Origin: Salirhabdus euzebyi
GTDB taxonomy: Bacteria > Bacillota > Bacilli > Bacillales > Alkalibacillaceae
Reading direction: 5' to 3'
NCBI RefSeq assembly: GCF_014207435.1
Contig: NZ_JACHGH010000001.1
Span: forward strand, 186,001 to 250,000
DNA length: 64,000 nt
A program made the position numbers and the translations under genes. Below, piece after piece: positions 44,535-55,938 of the stretch (the stretch's first letter is position 1; each line of letters begins with the position of its first letter). The notes beneath the pieces were generated by a model. It was given only the letters and a program-made list of their open reading frames with translations. It was not told the origin of the DNA and did no database searches.

Positions 44535-44954
44535 ATGGACAAAAAAACAATTTACTTTTTATGTACAGGAAATTCTTGCAGAAGTCAGATGGCAGAGGGA
44601 TGGGCTAAAAAACATTTAGGTAATGAGTGGATCGTTAAAAGTGCTGGAATCGAAGCACATGGACTAAACCCAAACGCAGTTAATGCCATGCATGAAATTG
44701 GGATTGATATTTCAGGACAAACGTCCGATATTATTGACACGGAAATATTAAACAATGCAGATTTCGTGGTGACTTTATGTGGGGATGCTGCCGATAAATG
44801 TCCAATGACTCCTTCACACGTAAACCGGGATCATTGGGGATTTGATGATCCAGCAAAAGCGGAAGGTACTGAGGAAGAGAAATGGGCATTCTTCCAACGA
44901 GTTCGTGACGAAATTGGTGATAGAATTCAACGGTTTGCTGAGACAGGGAAATAG
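44535..44954 (+). CDS. arsC: Arsenate reductase ArsC, thioredoxin-coupled type
   Basis: The 139-residue enzyme has the low-molecular-weight phosphatase fold. The loop is CTGNSCR (residues 10-16), and two more redox cysteines lie in [13 protein letters not shown] (about 82 and 89), the triple-Cys relay of the S. aureus-type ArsC. It reduces arsenate to arsenite for export by ArsB. AAAAGGAG precedes the ATG. The two repeats between it and arsB may give it separate transcription or reduce read-through. Confidence 0.95.
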   Translation: MDKKTIYFLCTGNSCRSQMAEGWAKKHLGNEWIVKSAGIEAHGLNPNAVNAMHEIGIDISGQTSDIIDTEILNNADFVVTLCGDAADKCPMTPSHVNRDHWGFDDPAKAEGTEEEKWAFFQRVRDEIGDRIQRFAETGK

Positions 44955-44969
44955 TGAGCATATAAAATC

Positions 44970-44999
44970 AAGCCCCCGGCCTTCCTGGTAGGGGGCTTA
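44970..44999. terminator. GC-rich hairpin between arsC and mgtE
   Basis: AAGCCCCC pairs with GGGGGCTT, with a further inner GCC/GG pairing. The T tract is weak. Confidence 0.6.
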
Positions 45000-45010
45000 C
45001 CTGTTCCGTC

Positions 45011-46366
45011 TTACATCAACTGATTAATAAATAATGTCGCCATCCCAAAATAAATAAATAAGGAAACAATATCGTTCAACGTTGTAATTAGTGGACCTGA
45101 TGCAATTGCAGGGTCAACATTAAGTCGATATAGTATTAATGGGATAATCGTGCCAGCTAATGTTCCGATAACTAGTGTCATAATTAAAGAGCTTCCGACG
45201 ACTAAACCTAGTACAGCACTTCCTTGCCATACGAGTGCGATGAGTGCAATAAGAATCCCACAAATAAAGCCGATTATTAAACCAACTTTTAATTCTCGGA
45301 AAATTAATTGGGCAGCAGTTTTTCTATCGACTTCTCGTGTAATTAACCCTCTTACAACAACTGCTAGTGATTGGGTACCTGTATTCCCAGTCATGCCAGC
45401 AATCATTGGCATGAAAAATGCTAATGCTACTACTGTTGATAAGGTTTCCTCAAACTGACTTATAATCGTCCCTGATACGATACCTATAAACAGTAATAAA
45501 ATCAGCCAAGGTAGTCGGCGGTATGCTGCTACATATGCCTTTGTATCAAAATCTATCGCTTTACCAGATGCAGAAAGCTTCTCGATATCCTCTGTTGCCT
45601 CACTGATGACGACGTCAATTATGTCATCTACTGTTACAATTCCAACAAGAACACCATTATCTACTACAGGAATAGCTAAAAAATCGTAACGTTCAATTAA
45701 CCGCGCAACCTCTTCCTGATCGGTATCAGCTGTTACAGAAATAACTCGGCTATACATTATGTCCTGAATTTTTTCATTTTCATTTGCAAGGATGATATCT
45801 CGGTAAGATACAACTCCTACTAGATGCTTGTTCTGGTCAATAACATATAAGTAATTGATTGTCTCGGAATATTCTGCGAACGTTTTTAATTTCTCAACCG
45901 TTTCTCTTATGGTGTAGTGATCTTTAATCCAGACGAATCGATTCGTCATTAACCTTCCAGCCGTTTCAGGTGGATAATTCATAATATCTTGAACGATTTT
46001 CGATTCCTCTTTTTTCATTCCGGAAAGGAGTTCTTCCATTTTATCTTTTGATAAATGTTCCAGTAAAGAGGCTAAATCATCGTTATCCATTAAATCCATT
46101 ACTTGCCCAGACTTCTCAATGCCAAGCTTTGTGAGCGCTTCAAACTGTAAATCTTTTTCGAGCTCCTGGATGAGATCAGCAATTTGTTCAACATTTATAA
46201 AAAGTAAAAAACGTGTCCTGTGTTTTGCAGGAATACTTGAGTAGATCTTAGCAATGTCATACGGTTGAAGCTCGTCTATCGTCTTTTGAAAATGATTCTT
46301 TTTTCCCTCTTTCAATTGCTTTATGATGTGGAGGGTTAACTGGCTTTCTGTCATGCCTTCTATCAT
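45011..46366 (-). CDS. mgtE: Magnesium transporter MgtE
   Basis: The 451-residue protein has the MgtE N domain (about 20-125), two CBS domains (about 130-260) and five membrane spans (about 280-450). The channel motif GNTGTQSLAVVVRGL is in the second span region, and the conserved Asp of the pore is in LNDIVSLFIYFG. The N and CBS domains act as a magnesium sensor that closes the pore. ATG 46366 follows AGGAGG; the frame runs ten codons further upstream. I see no M-box riboswitch before it. Confidence 0.93.
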   Translation of the reverse strand: MIEGMTESQLTLHIIKQLKEGKKNHFQKTIDELQPYDIAKIYSSIPAKHRTRFLLFINVEQIADLIQELEKDLQFEALTKLGIEKSGQVMDLMDNDDLASLLEHLSKDKMEELLSGMKKEESKIVQDIMNYPPETAGRLMTNRFVWIKDHYTIRETVEKLKTFAEYSETINYLYVIDQNKHLVGVVSYRDIILANENEKIQDIMYSRVISVTADTDQEEVARLIERYDFLAIPVVDNGVLVGIVTVDDIIDVVISEATEDIEKLSASGKAIDFDTKAYVAAYRRLPWLILLLFIGIVSGTIISQFEETLSTVVALAFFMPMIAGMTGNTGTQSLAVVVRGLITREVDRKTAAQLIFRELKVGLIIGFICGILIALIALVWQGSAVLGLVVGSSLIMTLVIGTLAGTIIPLILYRLNVDPAIASGPLITTLNDIVSLFIYFGMATLFINQLM

Positions 46367-46972
46367 ATGTAAACCTCCTAAAATACGAGAATACAAATTA
46401 TATTACCTCAATTTATAGGAACAAAACAGTGAAATTCATATTAATAACAGCAAAATGCAGAATATGAAAGGATATGCTTGTAATTTTATCAATGCATTTA
46501 ACCGTTTCGTTCATTCATTAAAAAGGACTATTAATAATGGGAAATTGAACTTTTTACGTATTGTCAAGTATAAATGAAAAGTCATATAGTAATATTGTTT
46601 GTTAGAGGTAAATGTAGTCAAGTAATGCCGTCAACTTTCCATTTAAAGAAAAAGGGATAAGAATTCTTTAATTTTTCTTGCAAAAAGTTGAATTTTCTTT
46701 ACCTACAGACTTTTCTGTCATGCGTTTTTTTTATATACTTACTTAGTATGGTATAAATGTAGTGAAATTTCTTGTACTTTGTAGTATTTACCAACTTTTT
46801 GTACACTATTTGACTTATTTGTCGAGTAGAATGGTAGGATAAAGAATAAGAATATCTTTTCGGTAACAAATTTTATTAAATCGAAGGAAATAATTTGAGA
46901 CCTTGGTAGTTAAAAACTATAATAAGAATTGGTTTGAATACGTTTACGAAATTCTAATGGGGGTAGTGTATA
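46367..46972. other. mgtE-odhA intergenic region
   Basis: No gene is seen over 606 bases. It is AT-rich and holds a candidate promoter (next entry) for the odhAB operon and the upstream signals of mgtE. Confidence 0.5.
46545..46574 (+). promoter_or_regulatory. Candidate sigma-A promoter upstream of odhA
   Basis: TTGAAC (46545-46550) and TATAAA (46569-46574) are separated by 18 bases. It lies about 400 bases before odhA, so a long leader or another promoter is possible. Confidence 0.4.
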
Positions 46973-49831
46973 GTGTCAAACAAAGGGTCAAACGGAAGCG
47001 TTTGGGAACAGTTTCACGGCCCAAATATGGGTTATATAGAAGAACAATATGAAAGATTTTTGGAAGACCCTAATTCGGTTGATTCGTCTTTACAGGAAAT
47101 CTTCCAGGAGTATGGTGCTCCAGAATGGATGACAAAAGGCGGAACAACTCAAAAAGAATCACAAGCAGTATCGGACTTAGATGTTAAAAAAATTACAGCT
47201 GCAATGAAGCTTGTAGAAGCTATTCGACGTCATGGTCATCTAGAAGCAGATATATATGCTGTCGGAAATAAAAAAGGCCGTTATTCTGCGTTAGTTGATC
47301 CGAAGACTTATGGCTTAAGTGATGCTGATTTAAAGTCAATCCCTTCCCATTGGTTATGGCAAAATGCTCCTAGCCATGTGAAAACTGGATATGATGTTGT
47401 CAATAATTTAAAAGCTAAATACTCTGGTAAAATTGCTTTCGAATTCTATCATGTACATGATGATGATGAGCGTGAGTGGTTACAGCATAAAGTGGAATCA
47501 GGTGAGTTTGAAGTTGCTCTCACACCTGAAGAGAAGAAGGAATTATTAGGTCGTCTTGCTGAAGTGGAAGGATTTGAACATTTCCTAGCTAAAACTTTTG
47601 TTGGGCAAAAAAGATTCTCTATCGAAGGCTTAGATATAATGGTTCCAATGCTGGATCGTGTTGTCAAGGATGCAGCGAATGATTCGATTAAGCACATCAT
47701 GATGGGAATGGCGCATAGAGGACGTTTAAATGTGTTGGCCAATGTTCTTGGTAAACCTTACGATAAAATTTTCTCTGAATTTCATCATTCTCCTGATAAG
47801 GAATTGGTTCCATCAGAAGGTTCAACTGGGATTAACTACGGTTGGACTGGTGATGTTAAATATCATTTTGGTGCTGATAGAGAAGTACTTGGTGAAGGAA
47901 AATCTAGCACAAGAGTTACACTAGCTCACAATCCTTCTCATCTTGAGTATGTGAACCCTGTTGTTGGAGGTTACACACGGGCTGCACAAGATGATCGCAC
48001 TGCTCGCGGCTATTCAAATCATGAATCAGATAAAGCCTTTAGTATTTTAATTCATGGAGATGCTGCGTTCATTGGTGAAGGTGTAGTAGCAGAAAGCTTA
48101 AACATGTCCCAATTAAAAGGGTATAAAATTGGCGGAACTATCCATATCATTGCTAACAATATGGTTGGTTTCACAACGAATAATACAGAAAGTCGTTCAA
48201 CAACGTATGCGAGTGACTTAGCAAAAGGTTTTGAAATTCCTGTTGTTCACGTAAATGCGGATGATCCAGAGGCTTGTATGACAGCGGTTGCTTTCATATA
48301 TGAATATCGTAAAAAGTTCAATAAAGACGTCTTAATTGACTTAGTTGGTTATCGTCGTTATGGTCATAATGAAATGGATGAACCACGTTCGACACAGCCT
48401 CACCTTTATAAAGAGATAGATCAGCATGAAACAGTATTCCATTTATATGGAAAGCAACTACAACAACAGAATATTATTTCTGAGGAAGAATTTACAAACA
48501 TAAAAGATGAAGTCGCTCAAAGACTGAAATCTATATACGATAGCATGAAAGAAGATAAATACGAACCAAAAATTTCAGTAGAAGTTCCTGAGGCAGTGGC
48601 AAACGGACTAGATAAAATTGATACGTCTGTACCATTGGAAACGTTAGAGGCCCTTAATGAAGGTATGCTTAAACGTCCAGAAGGATTTAACGTATTTAAA
48701 AAGTTAGAACGTATTCTTCAAAAGAGAGCAAAAGGCTTTGAGGAAGATAAAATAGACTGGTCTTTAGGAGAGGCATTAGCTTTTGCTTCTATTCTAAAGG
48801 ATGGAACACCAATCCGTCTTACAGGTCAGGACAGTGAGCGTGGAACATTTGCTCATCGTCATATCGTTTTACATGATGTAGAAACAGAAGAATCCTATAG
48901 TCCTCTACACGGTTTAGATGGAGTGAATGCTTCATTTGATATTCACAATAGTCCACTTTCTGAGGCTGGCGTGTTAGGATTTGAATATGGTTACAGTGTG
49001 CAAGCACCTGAAACGTTAGTAATTTGGGAAGCTCAGTTTGGGGATTTTGCTAACGCAGGCCAAGTAATTATTGATCAATTCATTGCTGCAGGTCGTGCTA
49101 AGTGGGGACAAAAATCAAATATGGTTATGTTATTGCCTCACGGATATGAAGGGCAAGGACCAGAGCATTCTAGCGCTCGATTAGAACGTTTCCTACAGTT
49201 ATCTGCAGAAAATAACTGGACAGTAGCGAACGTAACATCATCCGCGCAAATTTTCCACTTGCTGCGCAGGCAAGCGGCAATTGGTGGAAAAGATTCATCC
49301 CGTCCACTTATTGTGATGACACCAAAGAGCTTGCTTCGTAACGCTAGAGTCGCAGCTAAGAGAGAGGAATTCACGGACGGTAAATTTAAACCAGTTGTCG
49401 AGCAAGCAGGTTTAGGTAGCAAAAAGACAAAGGTGAAAAGACTAGTGCTTGGAAGCGGAAAAGTAATGGTTGATTTAGAAGAAGCAATTGACAATGCGAA
49501 GGACCAAGATTTTGATTGGTTACACATTGCACGTGTGGAACAAATTTATCCATTCCCTAAAAAGCAAGTCCAAGAAATTTTAGATCATTACGGAAATATT
49601 GAAGAGGTTGCTTGGATTCAAGAGGAACCTAAAAATGCTGGTGGCTGGGATTTTGTGAAAAGAAAATTAAACACGATGTTAAAAGGAAAACAAAAGTTAA
49701 GTTATATTGGTCGTCCACGCCGTTCGTCACCAGCAGTTGGTGAGCCAAATGTACACAAAACAGAGCAAAGCCGTATCGTAAATGAGGCACTGAAGTTGTC
49801 TAAAGGAGGAGATTCTCGTGAAAGAAATTAA
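46973..49831 (+). CDS. odhA: 2-oxoglutarate dehydrogenase E1 component
   Basis: E1 decarboxylates 2-oxoglutarate with thiamine diphosphate and hands the succinyl group to E2 in the TCA cycle. The 952-residue protein has the N-terminal E2-binding peptide ([20 protein letters not shown]), then [15 protein letters not shown], the ThDP motif with GDAAF to NNMVGFTT (about 363-405), and the transketolase central domain [19 protein letters not shown] (about 687-705). The start is GTG 46973 behind GGGGG. It overlaps odhB by 14 bases, so the two are translationally coupled. Confidence 0.96.
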   Translation: MSNKGSNGSVWEQFHGPNMGYIEEQYERFLEDPNSVDSSLQEIFQEYGAPEWMTKGGTTQKESQAVSDLDVKKITAAMKLVEAIRRHGHLEADIYAVGNKKGRYSALVDPKTYGLSDADLKSIPSHWLWQNAPSHVKTGYDVVNNLKAKYSGKIAFEFYHVHDDDEREWLQHKVESGEFEVALTPEEKKELLGRLAEVEGFEHFLAKTFVGQKRFSIEGLDIMVPMLDRVVKDAANDSIKHIMMGMAHRGRLNVLANVLGKPYDKIFSEFHHSPDKELVPSEGSTGINYGWTGDVKYHFGADREVLGEGKSSTRVTLAHNPSHLEYVNPVVGGYTRAAQDDRTARGYSNHESDKAFSILIHGDAAFIGEGVVAESLNMSQLKGYKIGGTIHIIANNMVGFTTNNTESRSTTYASDLAKGFEIPVVHVNADDPEACMTAVAFIYEYRKKFNKDVLIDLVGYRRYGHNEMDEPRSTQPHLYKEIDQHETVFHLYGKQLQQQNIISEEEFTNIKDEVAQRLKSIYDSMKEDKYEPKISVEVPEAVANGLDKIDTSVPLETLEALNEGMLKRPEGFNVFKKLERILQKRAKGFEEDKIDWSLGEALAFASILKDGTPIRLTGQDSERGTFAHRHIVLHDVETEESYSPLHGLDGVNASFDIHNSPLSEAGVLGFEYGYSVQAPETLVIWEAQFGDFANAGQVIIDQFIAAGRAKWGQKSNMVMLLPHGYEGQGPEHSSARLERFLQLSAENNWTVANVTSSAQIFHLLRRQAAIGGKDSSRPLIVMTPKSLLRNARVAAKREEFTDGKFKPVVEQAGLGSKKTKVKRLVLGSGKVMVDLEEAIDNAKDQDFDWLHIARVEQIYPFPKKQVQEILDHYGNIEEVAWIQEEPKNAGGWDFVKRKLNTMLKGKQKLSYIGRPRRSSPAVGEPNVHKTEQSRIVNEALKLSKGGDSRERN

Positions 49832-51092
49832 AGTTCCTGAGCTTGCCGAATCCATTACAGAAGGTACAATAGCTGAATGGCTTGTAAAAGTAGGCGATAA
49901 AGTAGAAAAAGGTGACCCAGTTCTTGAACTGGAAACAGATAAAGTAAACGTAGAGGTAAACTCTGATTATTCAGGTGTTATTGCTGAAATCGTTGTTGGC
50001 GAAGGGGAAGACGTTGAAGTTGGGGACGTTATCGCTAAGGTCGATGAGAGTGGAAGTGCTCAAGCTGCTCCGAGTGGTGGAGAAGAAGCACCTAAAGAAG
50101 AAAAAACAGAAGCTAAAGCAGAAACAAAAGAAGAGTCTACTCCAGAACCACAAGAAGTAGCAAAAGAAGAATCTAATAATCAAGGAACTCCAGTTGCTTC
50201 TCCAGCTACTAGAAAGAGAGCGCGTGAGCTTGGGATTAATTTAGGGGATCTCTATCCGAAAGACCCACTTGGTCGAATCAGAATGGAAGATGTAGAGCAA
50301 GCGGCTAAAGAAAAAGTAGAGAGCAGTAAAAAAGCGAAAGACACTAGTAGTAAAGGCGAAACAAAAAAATCAGCTAAAACAGAATTTGCTAAACCAGTAG
50401 AACGTATTAAAATGTCTCGTCGCCGTCAAACAATTGCGAAGCGTTTAGTAGAAGCACAGCAAACAGCTGCTATGCTTACAACGTTTAATGAAGTTGACAT
50501 GACTGCTGTGATGAAGCTACGTAACGAACGTAAAGATGAATTCTTTGAAAAATTCGGTGTTAAGCTAGGCTTTATGTCATTCTTTACAAAAGCTGTAGTT
50601 GGTGCATTAAAAGATTACCCATTAGTAAATGCTGAAATCCAAGATGACGAAATCGTCATGAAACAATTCTATGATATCGGTATGGCGGTATCTACAGATG
50701 ACGGACTTGTTGTACCAGTAGTACGCGATGCAGACCGTTTAAGCTTTGCAGGTATCGAGAAGGAAATCGGTAACCTAGCGAAAAAAGCAAGAAATAACGA
50801 ATTAGGATTAGCTGATCTACAAGGTGGTTCATTCACTATAACAAATGGTGGTATTTTTGGTTCTTTAATTTCAACACCTATCTTAAACACACCTCAGGTT
50901 GGTATTTTAGGTATGCATAAGATCCAAAAACGCCCTATTGTTATGCCAGATGATTCTATCGAAGTTCGTCCAATGATGTATCTTGCATTATCTTATGACC
51001 ACCGCATTATCGACGGAAAAGAAGCTGTTCAATTCTTAGTTCGTGTGAAAGAATTATTGGAAGATCCATACGATTTATTACTACAAGGTTAA
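49818..51092 (+). CDS. odhB: 2-oxoglutarate dehydrogenase E2 (dihydrolipoyl succinyltransferase)
   Basis: The 424-residue protein has a lipoyl domain (about 1-78, lipoylated Lys in ETDKVNVEV), a charged flexible linker, a peripheral subunit-binding domain (about 130-165, [13 protein letters not shown]), and a catalytic domain (about 200-424). The catalytic end is [14 protein letters not shown] with the active His and Asp. AAAGGAGG lies within the end of odhA. The E3 subunit (lpdA) is not in the window, as in other bacilli, where it is shared. Confidence 0.96.
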   Translation: MKEIKVPELAESITEGTIAEWLVKVGDKVEKGDPVLELETDKVNVEVNSDYSGVIAEIVVGEGEDVEVGDVIAKVDESGSAQAAPSGGEEAPKEEKTEAKAETKEESTPEPQEVAKEESNNQGTPVASPATRKRARELGINLGDLYPKDPLGRIRMEDVEQAAKEKVESSKKAKDTSSKGETKKSAKTEFAKPVERIKMSRRRQTIAKRLVEAQQTAAMLTTFNEVDMTAVMKLRNERKDEFFEKFGVKLGFMSFFTKAVVGALKDYPLVNAEIQDDEIVMKQFYDIGMAVSTDDGLVVPVVRDADRLSFAGIEKEIGNLAKKARNNELGLADLQGGSFTITNGGIFGSLISTPILNTPQVGILGMHKIQKRPIVMPDDSIEVRPMMYLALSYDHRIIDGKEAVQFLVRVKELLEDPYDLLLQG

Positions 51093-51106
51093 TTTTTATA
51101 AAGTAG

Positions 51107-51140
51107 AAAAAGGTGTCCCTTTAATGGGACACCTTTTTTG
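51107..51140 (+). terminator. Terminator of the odhAB operon
   Basis: AAAAAGGTGTCCC (51107-51119) pairs with GGGACACCTTTTT (51126-51138). Confidence 0.93.
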
Positions 51141-51545
51141 AGTTTCTGGACCAATAATTGCAGTTGTTTGGTGAAAGTTGAAGGTATAACGGGAAAGATT
51201 GCGATATTTAGGGCGAGGATTTAAAGAAAAAGTGCTGGAAACTCCTATTTATGGTCAATCTGGATTAAAACTGCACGCATCTAGAACATGAAAAAATACT
51301 AAAAGGCAGAGGGATATCCTCTGCCTTTTAGTGATCTAGACAAATCATGATCAATCTACATAAAAATTAGGGGAGCAATAAAGACTGGCTTTATCACTTT
51401 ATGTTCTGGGTTAGGGCAAACCCTTCATTAATATAGACGTACAAGGTATGTTAAATGTTTCATATTTAAGAAAAATTTTTTATATAGTGAAAAGAAGTCC
51501 AAATGCTGCATATGATAGAGTAACTCATGATAAGGAGGGAATGGA
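51141..51545. other. Intergenic region between odhB and yhbH
   Basis: Apart from the hairpin at 51298-51332 no gene is seen. The last 150 bases should hold the yhbH promoter, and AAGGAGG lies before its start. Confidence 0.45.
51298..51332. terminator. Isolated perfect 15-bp hairpin
   Basis: ACTAAAAGGCAGAGG (51298-51312) pairs fully with CCTCTGCCTTTTAGT (51318-51332). It looks like a terminator but no gene lies directly before it on either strand, so it may be a relic or end a small RNA. Confidence 0.5.
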
Positions 51546-52691
51546 ATGGATAATCATAAAAGTTTTATTATTTCGGAAGAAGATTGGTCCCTCCACCAAA
51601 AAGGCCATGATGACCAAAAACGGCATCAGCAAAAAGTGAAGGAAGCAATGAAACAAAAATTACCTGACCTTATTACAGAAGAAAACATCATTATGTCTAA
51701 AGGAAAAGATGTAGTTAAAATTCCTGTACGTTCCTTAAATGAATATAAAATTAAATATAACTACGACAAAAACCAGCATGTTGGTCAAGGGAAGGGAGAC
51801 AGCAAAGTAGGCGATGTCGTTGCGAAAGATGGTAACGCCCAACAAAAGGGGACTGGAAGTAAACCAGGTGATCAACCAGGAGAAGACTATTACGAAACAG
51901 AGGTTTCTTTTGAAGAATTAGAGGAGGAATTTTTTCAACAGCTAGAATTACCGAATCTACAAGAAAAAGAAAAGGATCAAATTATTCATACCGATACGGA
52001 ATTCAGAGACCTCCGTAAGACAGGGCTAACTGGTAATATTGATAAGAAGAGAACCTTGAAAGAAGCATTGAAGAGAAATGCTCAAGAAGGAAAAGCTTCC
52101 TTTCTACCTATTTATCCGGACGATCTTCGTTATAAAACATGGGAGGATATTGAGAAACCAGATTCACGTGCAGTCGTTTTAGCCATCATGGACACTTCAG
52201 GGTCTATGGGGATGTGGGAAAAATATATGGCTCGTAGCTTTTTCTTCTGGACTACTCGCTTTTTAAGAAAAAATTACGATACAGTAGAAATTGAATTTAT
52301 TGCTCACCATACCGAAGCAAAAGTTGTCAATGAGGATGAGTTTTTCTCAAAAGGTGAGAGTGGAGGGACAATTTGCTCCTCTGCTTATCGAAAAGCACTC
52401 GAACTAATCGACCAAAAATATGATCCAGCTCGGTATAACATCTATCCAATTCATTTTTCGGATGGGGATAATTTAACTTCTGACAATAAGAATTGTGTAG
52501 CATTGGTGAATGAATTAATGAAAAAATCTAGTTTGTTTGGATATGGTGAAGTGAATCAATATAATCGACATTCAACTTTAATGTCTGCTTATCATTCCAT
52601 TAAGGATGAAAAATTTAAATACTATGTATTAAAGAAAAAATCGGATGTTTTTTACGCTATGAAAGAGTTTTTTAAGAAGCAGGAAGTTTAA
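51546..52691 (+). CDS. yhbH: Sporulation protein YhbH
   Basis: YhbH belongs to the DUF444 family with a von Willebrand-like metal site (MDTSGSMG, about residues 216-223). The 381-residue protein has a basic, Gly/Lys-rich N-terminal third and acidic middle, and the VWA-like part from about 205. In B. subtilis it is a sigma-E gene next to prkA, and prkA, yhbH and spoVR co-occur in genomes. Here it lies 25 kb past the prkA 3' part. AAGGAGG precedes the ATG. Confidence 0.92.
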   Translation: MDNHKSFIISEEDWSLHQKGHDDQKRHQQKVKEAMKQKLPDLITEENIIMSKGKDVVKIPVRSLNEYKIKYNYDKNQHVGQGKGDSKVGDVVAKDGNAQQKGTGSKPGDQPGEDYYETEVSFEELEEEFFQQLELPNLQEKEKDQIIHTDTEFRDLRKTGLTGNIDKKRTLKEALKRNAQEGKASFLPIYPDDLRYKTWEDIEKPDSRAVVLAIMDTSGSMGMWEKYMARSFFFWTTRFLRKNYDTVEIEFIAHHTEAKVVNEDEFFSKGESGGTICSSAYRKALELIDQKYDPARYNIYPIHFSDGDNLTSDNKNCVALVNELMKKSSLFGYGEVNQYNRHSTLMSAYHSIKDEKFKYYVLKKKSDVFYAMKEFFKKQEV

Positions 52692-52693
52692 TG

Positions 52694-52758
52694 AAAGACA
52701 CAACTAAAACCAGGACATCTTTAATCAGGCTGTCCTGGTTTTTAGTTGTGTCTTTTTT
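52694..52758 (+). terminator. Long terminator after yhbH
   Basis: About 24 paired bases (AAAGACACAACTAAAACC... with its complement, one bulged T) end in six Ts. Confidence 0.93.
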
Positions 52759-52950
52759 GTTACCAAAATTATGAAATTATTATGGCTTTTATGAAAGTAT
52801 ATATCTTCCTAACAATTTTATTTTATAAAATAGAATGTAAATAGTGGAGAATGAGAAAAACAAGTATATAAACAATTAGGCAAAACGATAGGGATGGATA
52901 AACATACCAATTATGAATGTGGACCCATTCCTGAAGGGGGTAACTTTTCA

Positions 52951-55548
52951 ATGAGTCAATTTTTCATGAAAACATCAAGAGAAGTACTAGACGAACTAGA
53001 AGCTACAGATAGAGGATTGGTATCTGAAGACATAGAGAAACGTCGTGAACAATACGGCTATAACGAATTAGCAGAAGGAAAAAGAAAAACAGCATTTGAA
53101 GTGTTTTTCGAACAGTTTAAGGACTTTTTGGTCATTATTTTAATTGCAGCTGCAGTCATCTCTGCTTTTTTAGGGAAATTTGAAAGTACGATAGTCATCT
53201 TAGTTGTCATTATACTGAATGCCATTCTGGGAACGGTACAACATCTTAAAGCGGAACAAAGTTTAAATAGTTTAAAAGCCCTTTCTTCACCAACTGCAAA
53301 GGTTGTAAGAAATGGTCAGAAGGTTGAAATTCCCTCAAGGGAACTTGTAGTTGGTGATATTCTTTATCTTGATGCAGGTGATTTTGTCAGTGCAGATGGA
53401 CGAATAATTGAAAATCATAGCCTGCAAATAAATGAAAGCTCGTTAACAGGTGAGTCATTAAGTGTTGAAAAAGATATAGAACCAATAGCAGAACAGGACG
53501 TACCGATTGGTGATAAAAAGAATATGGTTTTTTCCGGTAGTTTCGTAACATATGGACGTGGTGTAGTTGTGGTGACAAACATCGGTATGAATACCGAAAT
53601 TGGCAAGATTGCAAACTTATTAGAATCAGCCAAGGAGAAAAAGACACCGCTTCAGGCAAATCTCGACCAATTTGGTAAGAAGCTAGCAGGTATTATTATT
53701 GCCATTGCCATTCTAATTTTTGCAGTAGATATTATAAGAGGAAATGAAATTGCAGATTCATTCATGTTTGCCGTAGCACTTGCTGTTGCAGCTATTCCTG
53801 AGGCATTAAGCTCCATTGTTACCATTGTATTAGCCTTTGGAACCCAGAAGATGGCAAAGGAGAATGCCATTGTTCGCAAGCTCCATGCTGTAGAAAGTTT
53901 AGGAAGTATATCCGTGATTTGTTCTGATAAAACAGGTACATTAACTCAAAACAAGATGACAGTTCAAAAAGTTTATGTCAATCAACAAGTGACGGAACAT
54001 AATCAGTTAAATTTGGGGGATCCAATTGAAAAAAGAATTCTTCTCATGTCTTTACTGTGTAATGATTCCGTGACAATTGATAAAAAGGAAATTGGGGATC
54101 CGACGGAAATAGCACTGGTGGATTTAGGTGAAGACTACAGATTAGATGAACTAGTCATTAGAGAAAAGTACCCGAGGATTGGGGAATTGCCATTTGACTC
54201 CGATCGAAAAATGATGAGTACAGTTAACCAATACGAAGGCAAGAATTTGATGCTCACAAAAGGGGCGCTGGACGTCCTTTTATCAAGAGTAGCAAAGATT
54301 GAAACGTCTAATGGAATTATAGAATTTACTGATAAACATAGACAAGAAATAGAGAATGTAAATAGGGACTTTTCGATGAGTGGTCTTCGGGTGCTTGGGT
54401 TTGCCTATAAAGAAGTGGTTGAAGGTAAAATTGATTTTGAGGATGAGAATGACTTAACCTTTGTTGGGTTAATTTCCATGATGGATCCTCCAAGAGAGGA
54501 ATCAGCAGGAGCTGTTTCTTCTTGTATTGAGGCAGGTATTAAGCCTGTGATGATTACCGGAGACCATAAGATTACAGCATCTGCAATCGCAAAACAAATC
54601 GGTATTCTTAAAGAAGATGCAGAAGCTGTAGAAGGAACAGAAATTGAAAAATGGAGTGACCAGGAACTGAAAGAAAAAGTCGAGAATATTTCCGTTTATG
54701 CAAGGGTTTCCCCCGAACATAAGATTAGGATTGTAAAAGCTTGGCAGGAAAAAGGGAATGTTGTTGCGATGACTGGAGACGGTGTTAATGACGGACCTGC
54801 TCTCAAACAGGCTGACATTGGAATTGCAATGGGAATTACGGGAACAGAGGTTGCGAAAGAAGCATCGTCTATGGTTCTAACAGATGATAATTTTTCCACT
54901 ATTGTAAAAGCCATTTCGAACGGGAGAAGCATCTATGCAAACATCCAGAATTCTATTAAGTTTTTATTAGCGGGGAATATGGGTGGAGTTCTGTCTGTTT
55001 TATATGCATCCTTGCTAGCTTTACCAGTCCCGTTTGCTGCTGTACATTTACTATTTATCAATCTTCTAACGGACAGTTTACCTGCTATAGCAATTGGTCT
55101 TGAACCACATAATAAAAAATTAATGAAAGAAAAGCCGAGAGATATCAATATTCCTCTCTTGAATAAATCCTTTGCGAGAAGAGTATCGGTTGAGGGTGTC
55201 ATTATCGCTATTTCAACCTTAATGGCATTTCATATTGGCTTATCAACGGGAGACGCGATGGTTGCTAGTACAATGGCCTTTTCTACGCTGTGTTTAGCAA
55301 GATTATTTCATGGTTTTAACTCTAGAAGTAGGCATTCATTATTTAAGACAGGTTTCTTTTCCAATAAATATCTGTGGTACGCTGTCATTATCGGAGTTGT
55401 ACTGTTACATTTAGTATTATTTTTACCACCACTTATGGGTGTATTTGAAATTGCTGTTTTGAATGCTACACAATTTGGAACTATTTATATTTTGTCTTTA
55501 GTTCCACTCGTGGTTATTCAGTTGTATAGATTGTTTCTTGGGAAGTAG
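52951..55548 (+). CDS. Calcium-transporting P-type ATPase (LMCA1/YloB type)
   Basis: The 865-residue pump has an N-terminal cation-ATPase domain, the TGES actuator loop, the phosphorylated Asp in DKTGTLTQNKM (about residue 332) and the hinge TGDGVNDGPALKQADIG. The span-four motif AAIPEALSSIVTIVLA is that of Listeria LMCA1, a calcium pump. ATG 52951 is chosen after AAGGGGG; an ATG at 52894 has no spaced site. It exports calcium in exchange for protons. In spore formers such pumps have been tied to resistance and to germination. Confidence 0.9.
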   Translation: MSQFFMKTSREVLDELEATDRGLVSEDIEKRREQYGYNELAEGKRKTAFEVFFEQFKDFLVIILIAAAVISAFLGKFESTIVILVVIILNAILGTVQHLKAEQSLNSLKALSSPTAKVVRNGQKVEIPSRELVVGDILYLDAGDFVSADGRIIENHSLQINESSLTGESLSVEKDIEPIAEQDVPIGDKKNMVFSGSFVTYGRGVVVVTNIGMNTEIGKIANLLESAKEKKTPLQANLDQFGKKLAGIIIAIAILIFAVDIIRGNEIADSFMFAVALAVAAIPEALSSIVTIVLAFGTQKMAKENAIVRKLHAVESLGSISVICSDKTGTLTQNKMTVQKVYVNQQVTEHNQLNLGDPIEKRILLMSLLCNDSVTIDKKEIGDPTEIALVDLGEDYRLDELVIREKYPRIGELPFDSDRKMMSTVNQYEGKNLMLTKGALDVLLSRVAKIETSNGIIEFTDKHRQEIENVNRDFSMSGLRVLGFAYKEVVEGKIDFEDENDLTFVGLISMMDPPREESAGAVSSCIEAGIKPVMITGDHKITASAIAKQIGILKEDAEAVEGTEIEKWSDQELKEKVENISVYARVSPEHKIRIVKAWQEKGNVVAMTGDGVNDGPALKQADIGIAMGITGTEVAKEASSMVLTDDNFSTIVKAISNGRSIYANIQNSIKFLLAGNMGGVLSVLYASLLALPVPFAAVHLLFINLLTDSLPAIAIGLEPHNKKLMKEKPRDINIPLLNKSFARRVSVEGVIIAISTLMAFHIGLSTGDAMVASTMAFSTLCLARLFHGFNSRSRHSLFKTGFFSNKYLWYAVIIGVVLLHLVLFLPPLMGVFEIAVLNATQFGTIYILSLVPLVVIQLYRLFLGK

Positions 55549-55674
55549 ATTAGTGTGATGATGTAATTGTAGATGGTGGGTATAGCAAGGCAATAAACAA
55601 TTGGCTCTTTTCTTATAAATTGTTGTTAGTGATAGTTGATGGAAAATGCGACGTAACTTATATATATGAATCAC

Positions 55675-55800
55675 AGCCGCTACGAAAATACACAGACTCC
55701 TACGGGATAGCACGTGTCTGAAGACCCCGCAGCAGTGGTTTTCTGCGAGGAGGCTGAGGCCGTGCCCGTGGAAAGCGAAGTATTCTGCCGAAGCGGTCGT
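55675..55800 (+). repeat. Dispersed palindromic repeat, copy 3
   Basis: It shares with copy 1 (read on the opposite strand) CAGACTCCTACGGGATAGCA, CGTGTCTGAAGACCCCGCAG, GCGAGGAGGCTGAGGCCGTG and CCCGTGGAAAGCGAAGTATT. It lies 11.5 kb from the other two. Confidence 0.8.
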
Positions 55801-55863
55801 ATAGCACTGATCAAAATACAAGATATAGTTACTCCGCAGTTTAACGAAAAGCAATTAATAATA

Positions 55864-55905
55864 AAAAACTAGACCTTATCCGAAAAGGAAAAGGGTCTAG
55901 TTTTT
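55864..55905. terminator. Terminator between the calcium pump and UspA genes
   Basis: AAAAACTAGACC (55864-55875) pairs with GGTCTAGTTTTT (55894-55905); it can act on both strands. Confidence 0.75.
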
Positions 55906-55938
55906 GTTTTTGAGGATTCATCGTTGAAGAACTGGAGA

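Larger units (their letters stand above)
55549..55938. other. Intergenic region with dispersed repeat copy 3
   Basis: No gene is seen. It contains the repeat at 55675-55800 and a terminator at 55864-55905. Confidence 0.5.

Noticed and set aside
46367-46600. Possible M-box magnesium riboswitch before mgtE.
   Set aside because: I could not find the conserved helices; the region is simply AT-rich.
49971-50183. Phe/Cys-rich open frame opposite the odhB linker.
   Set aside because: It is the complement of the Glu/Lys-rich linker and not a gene.
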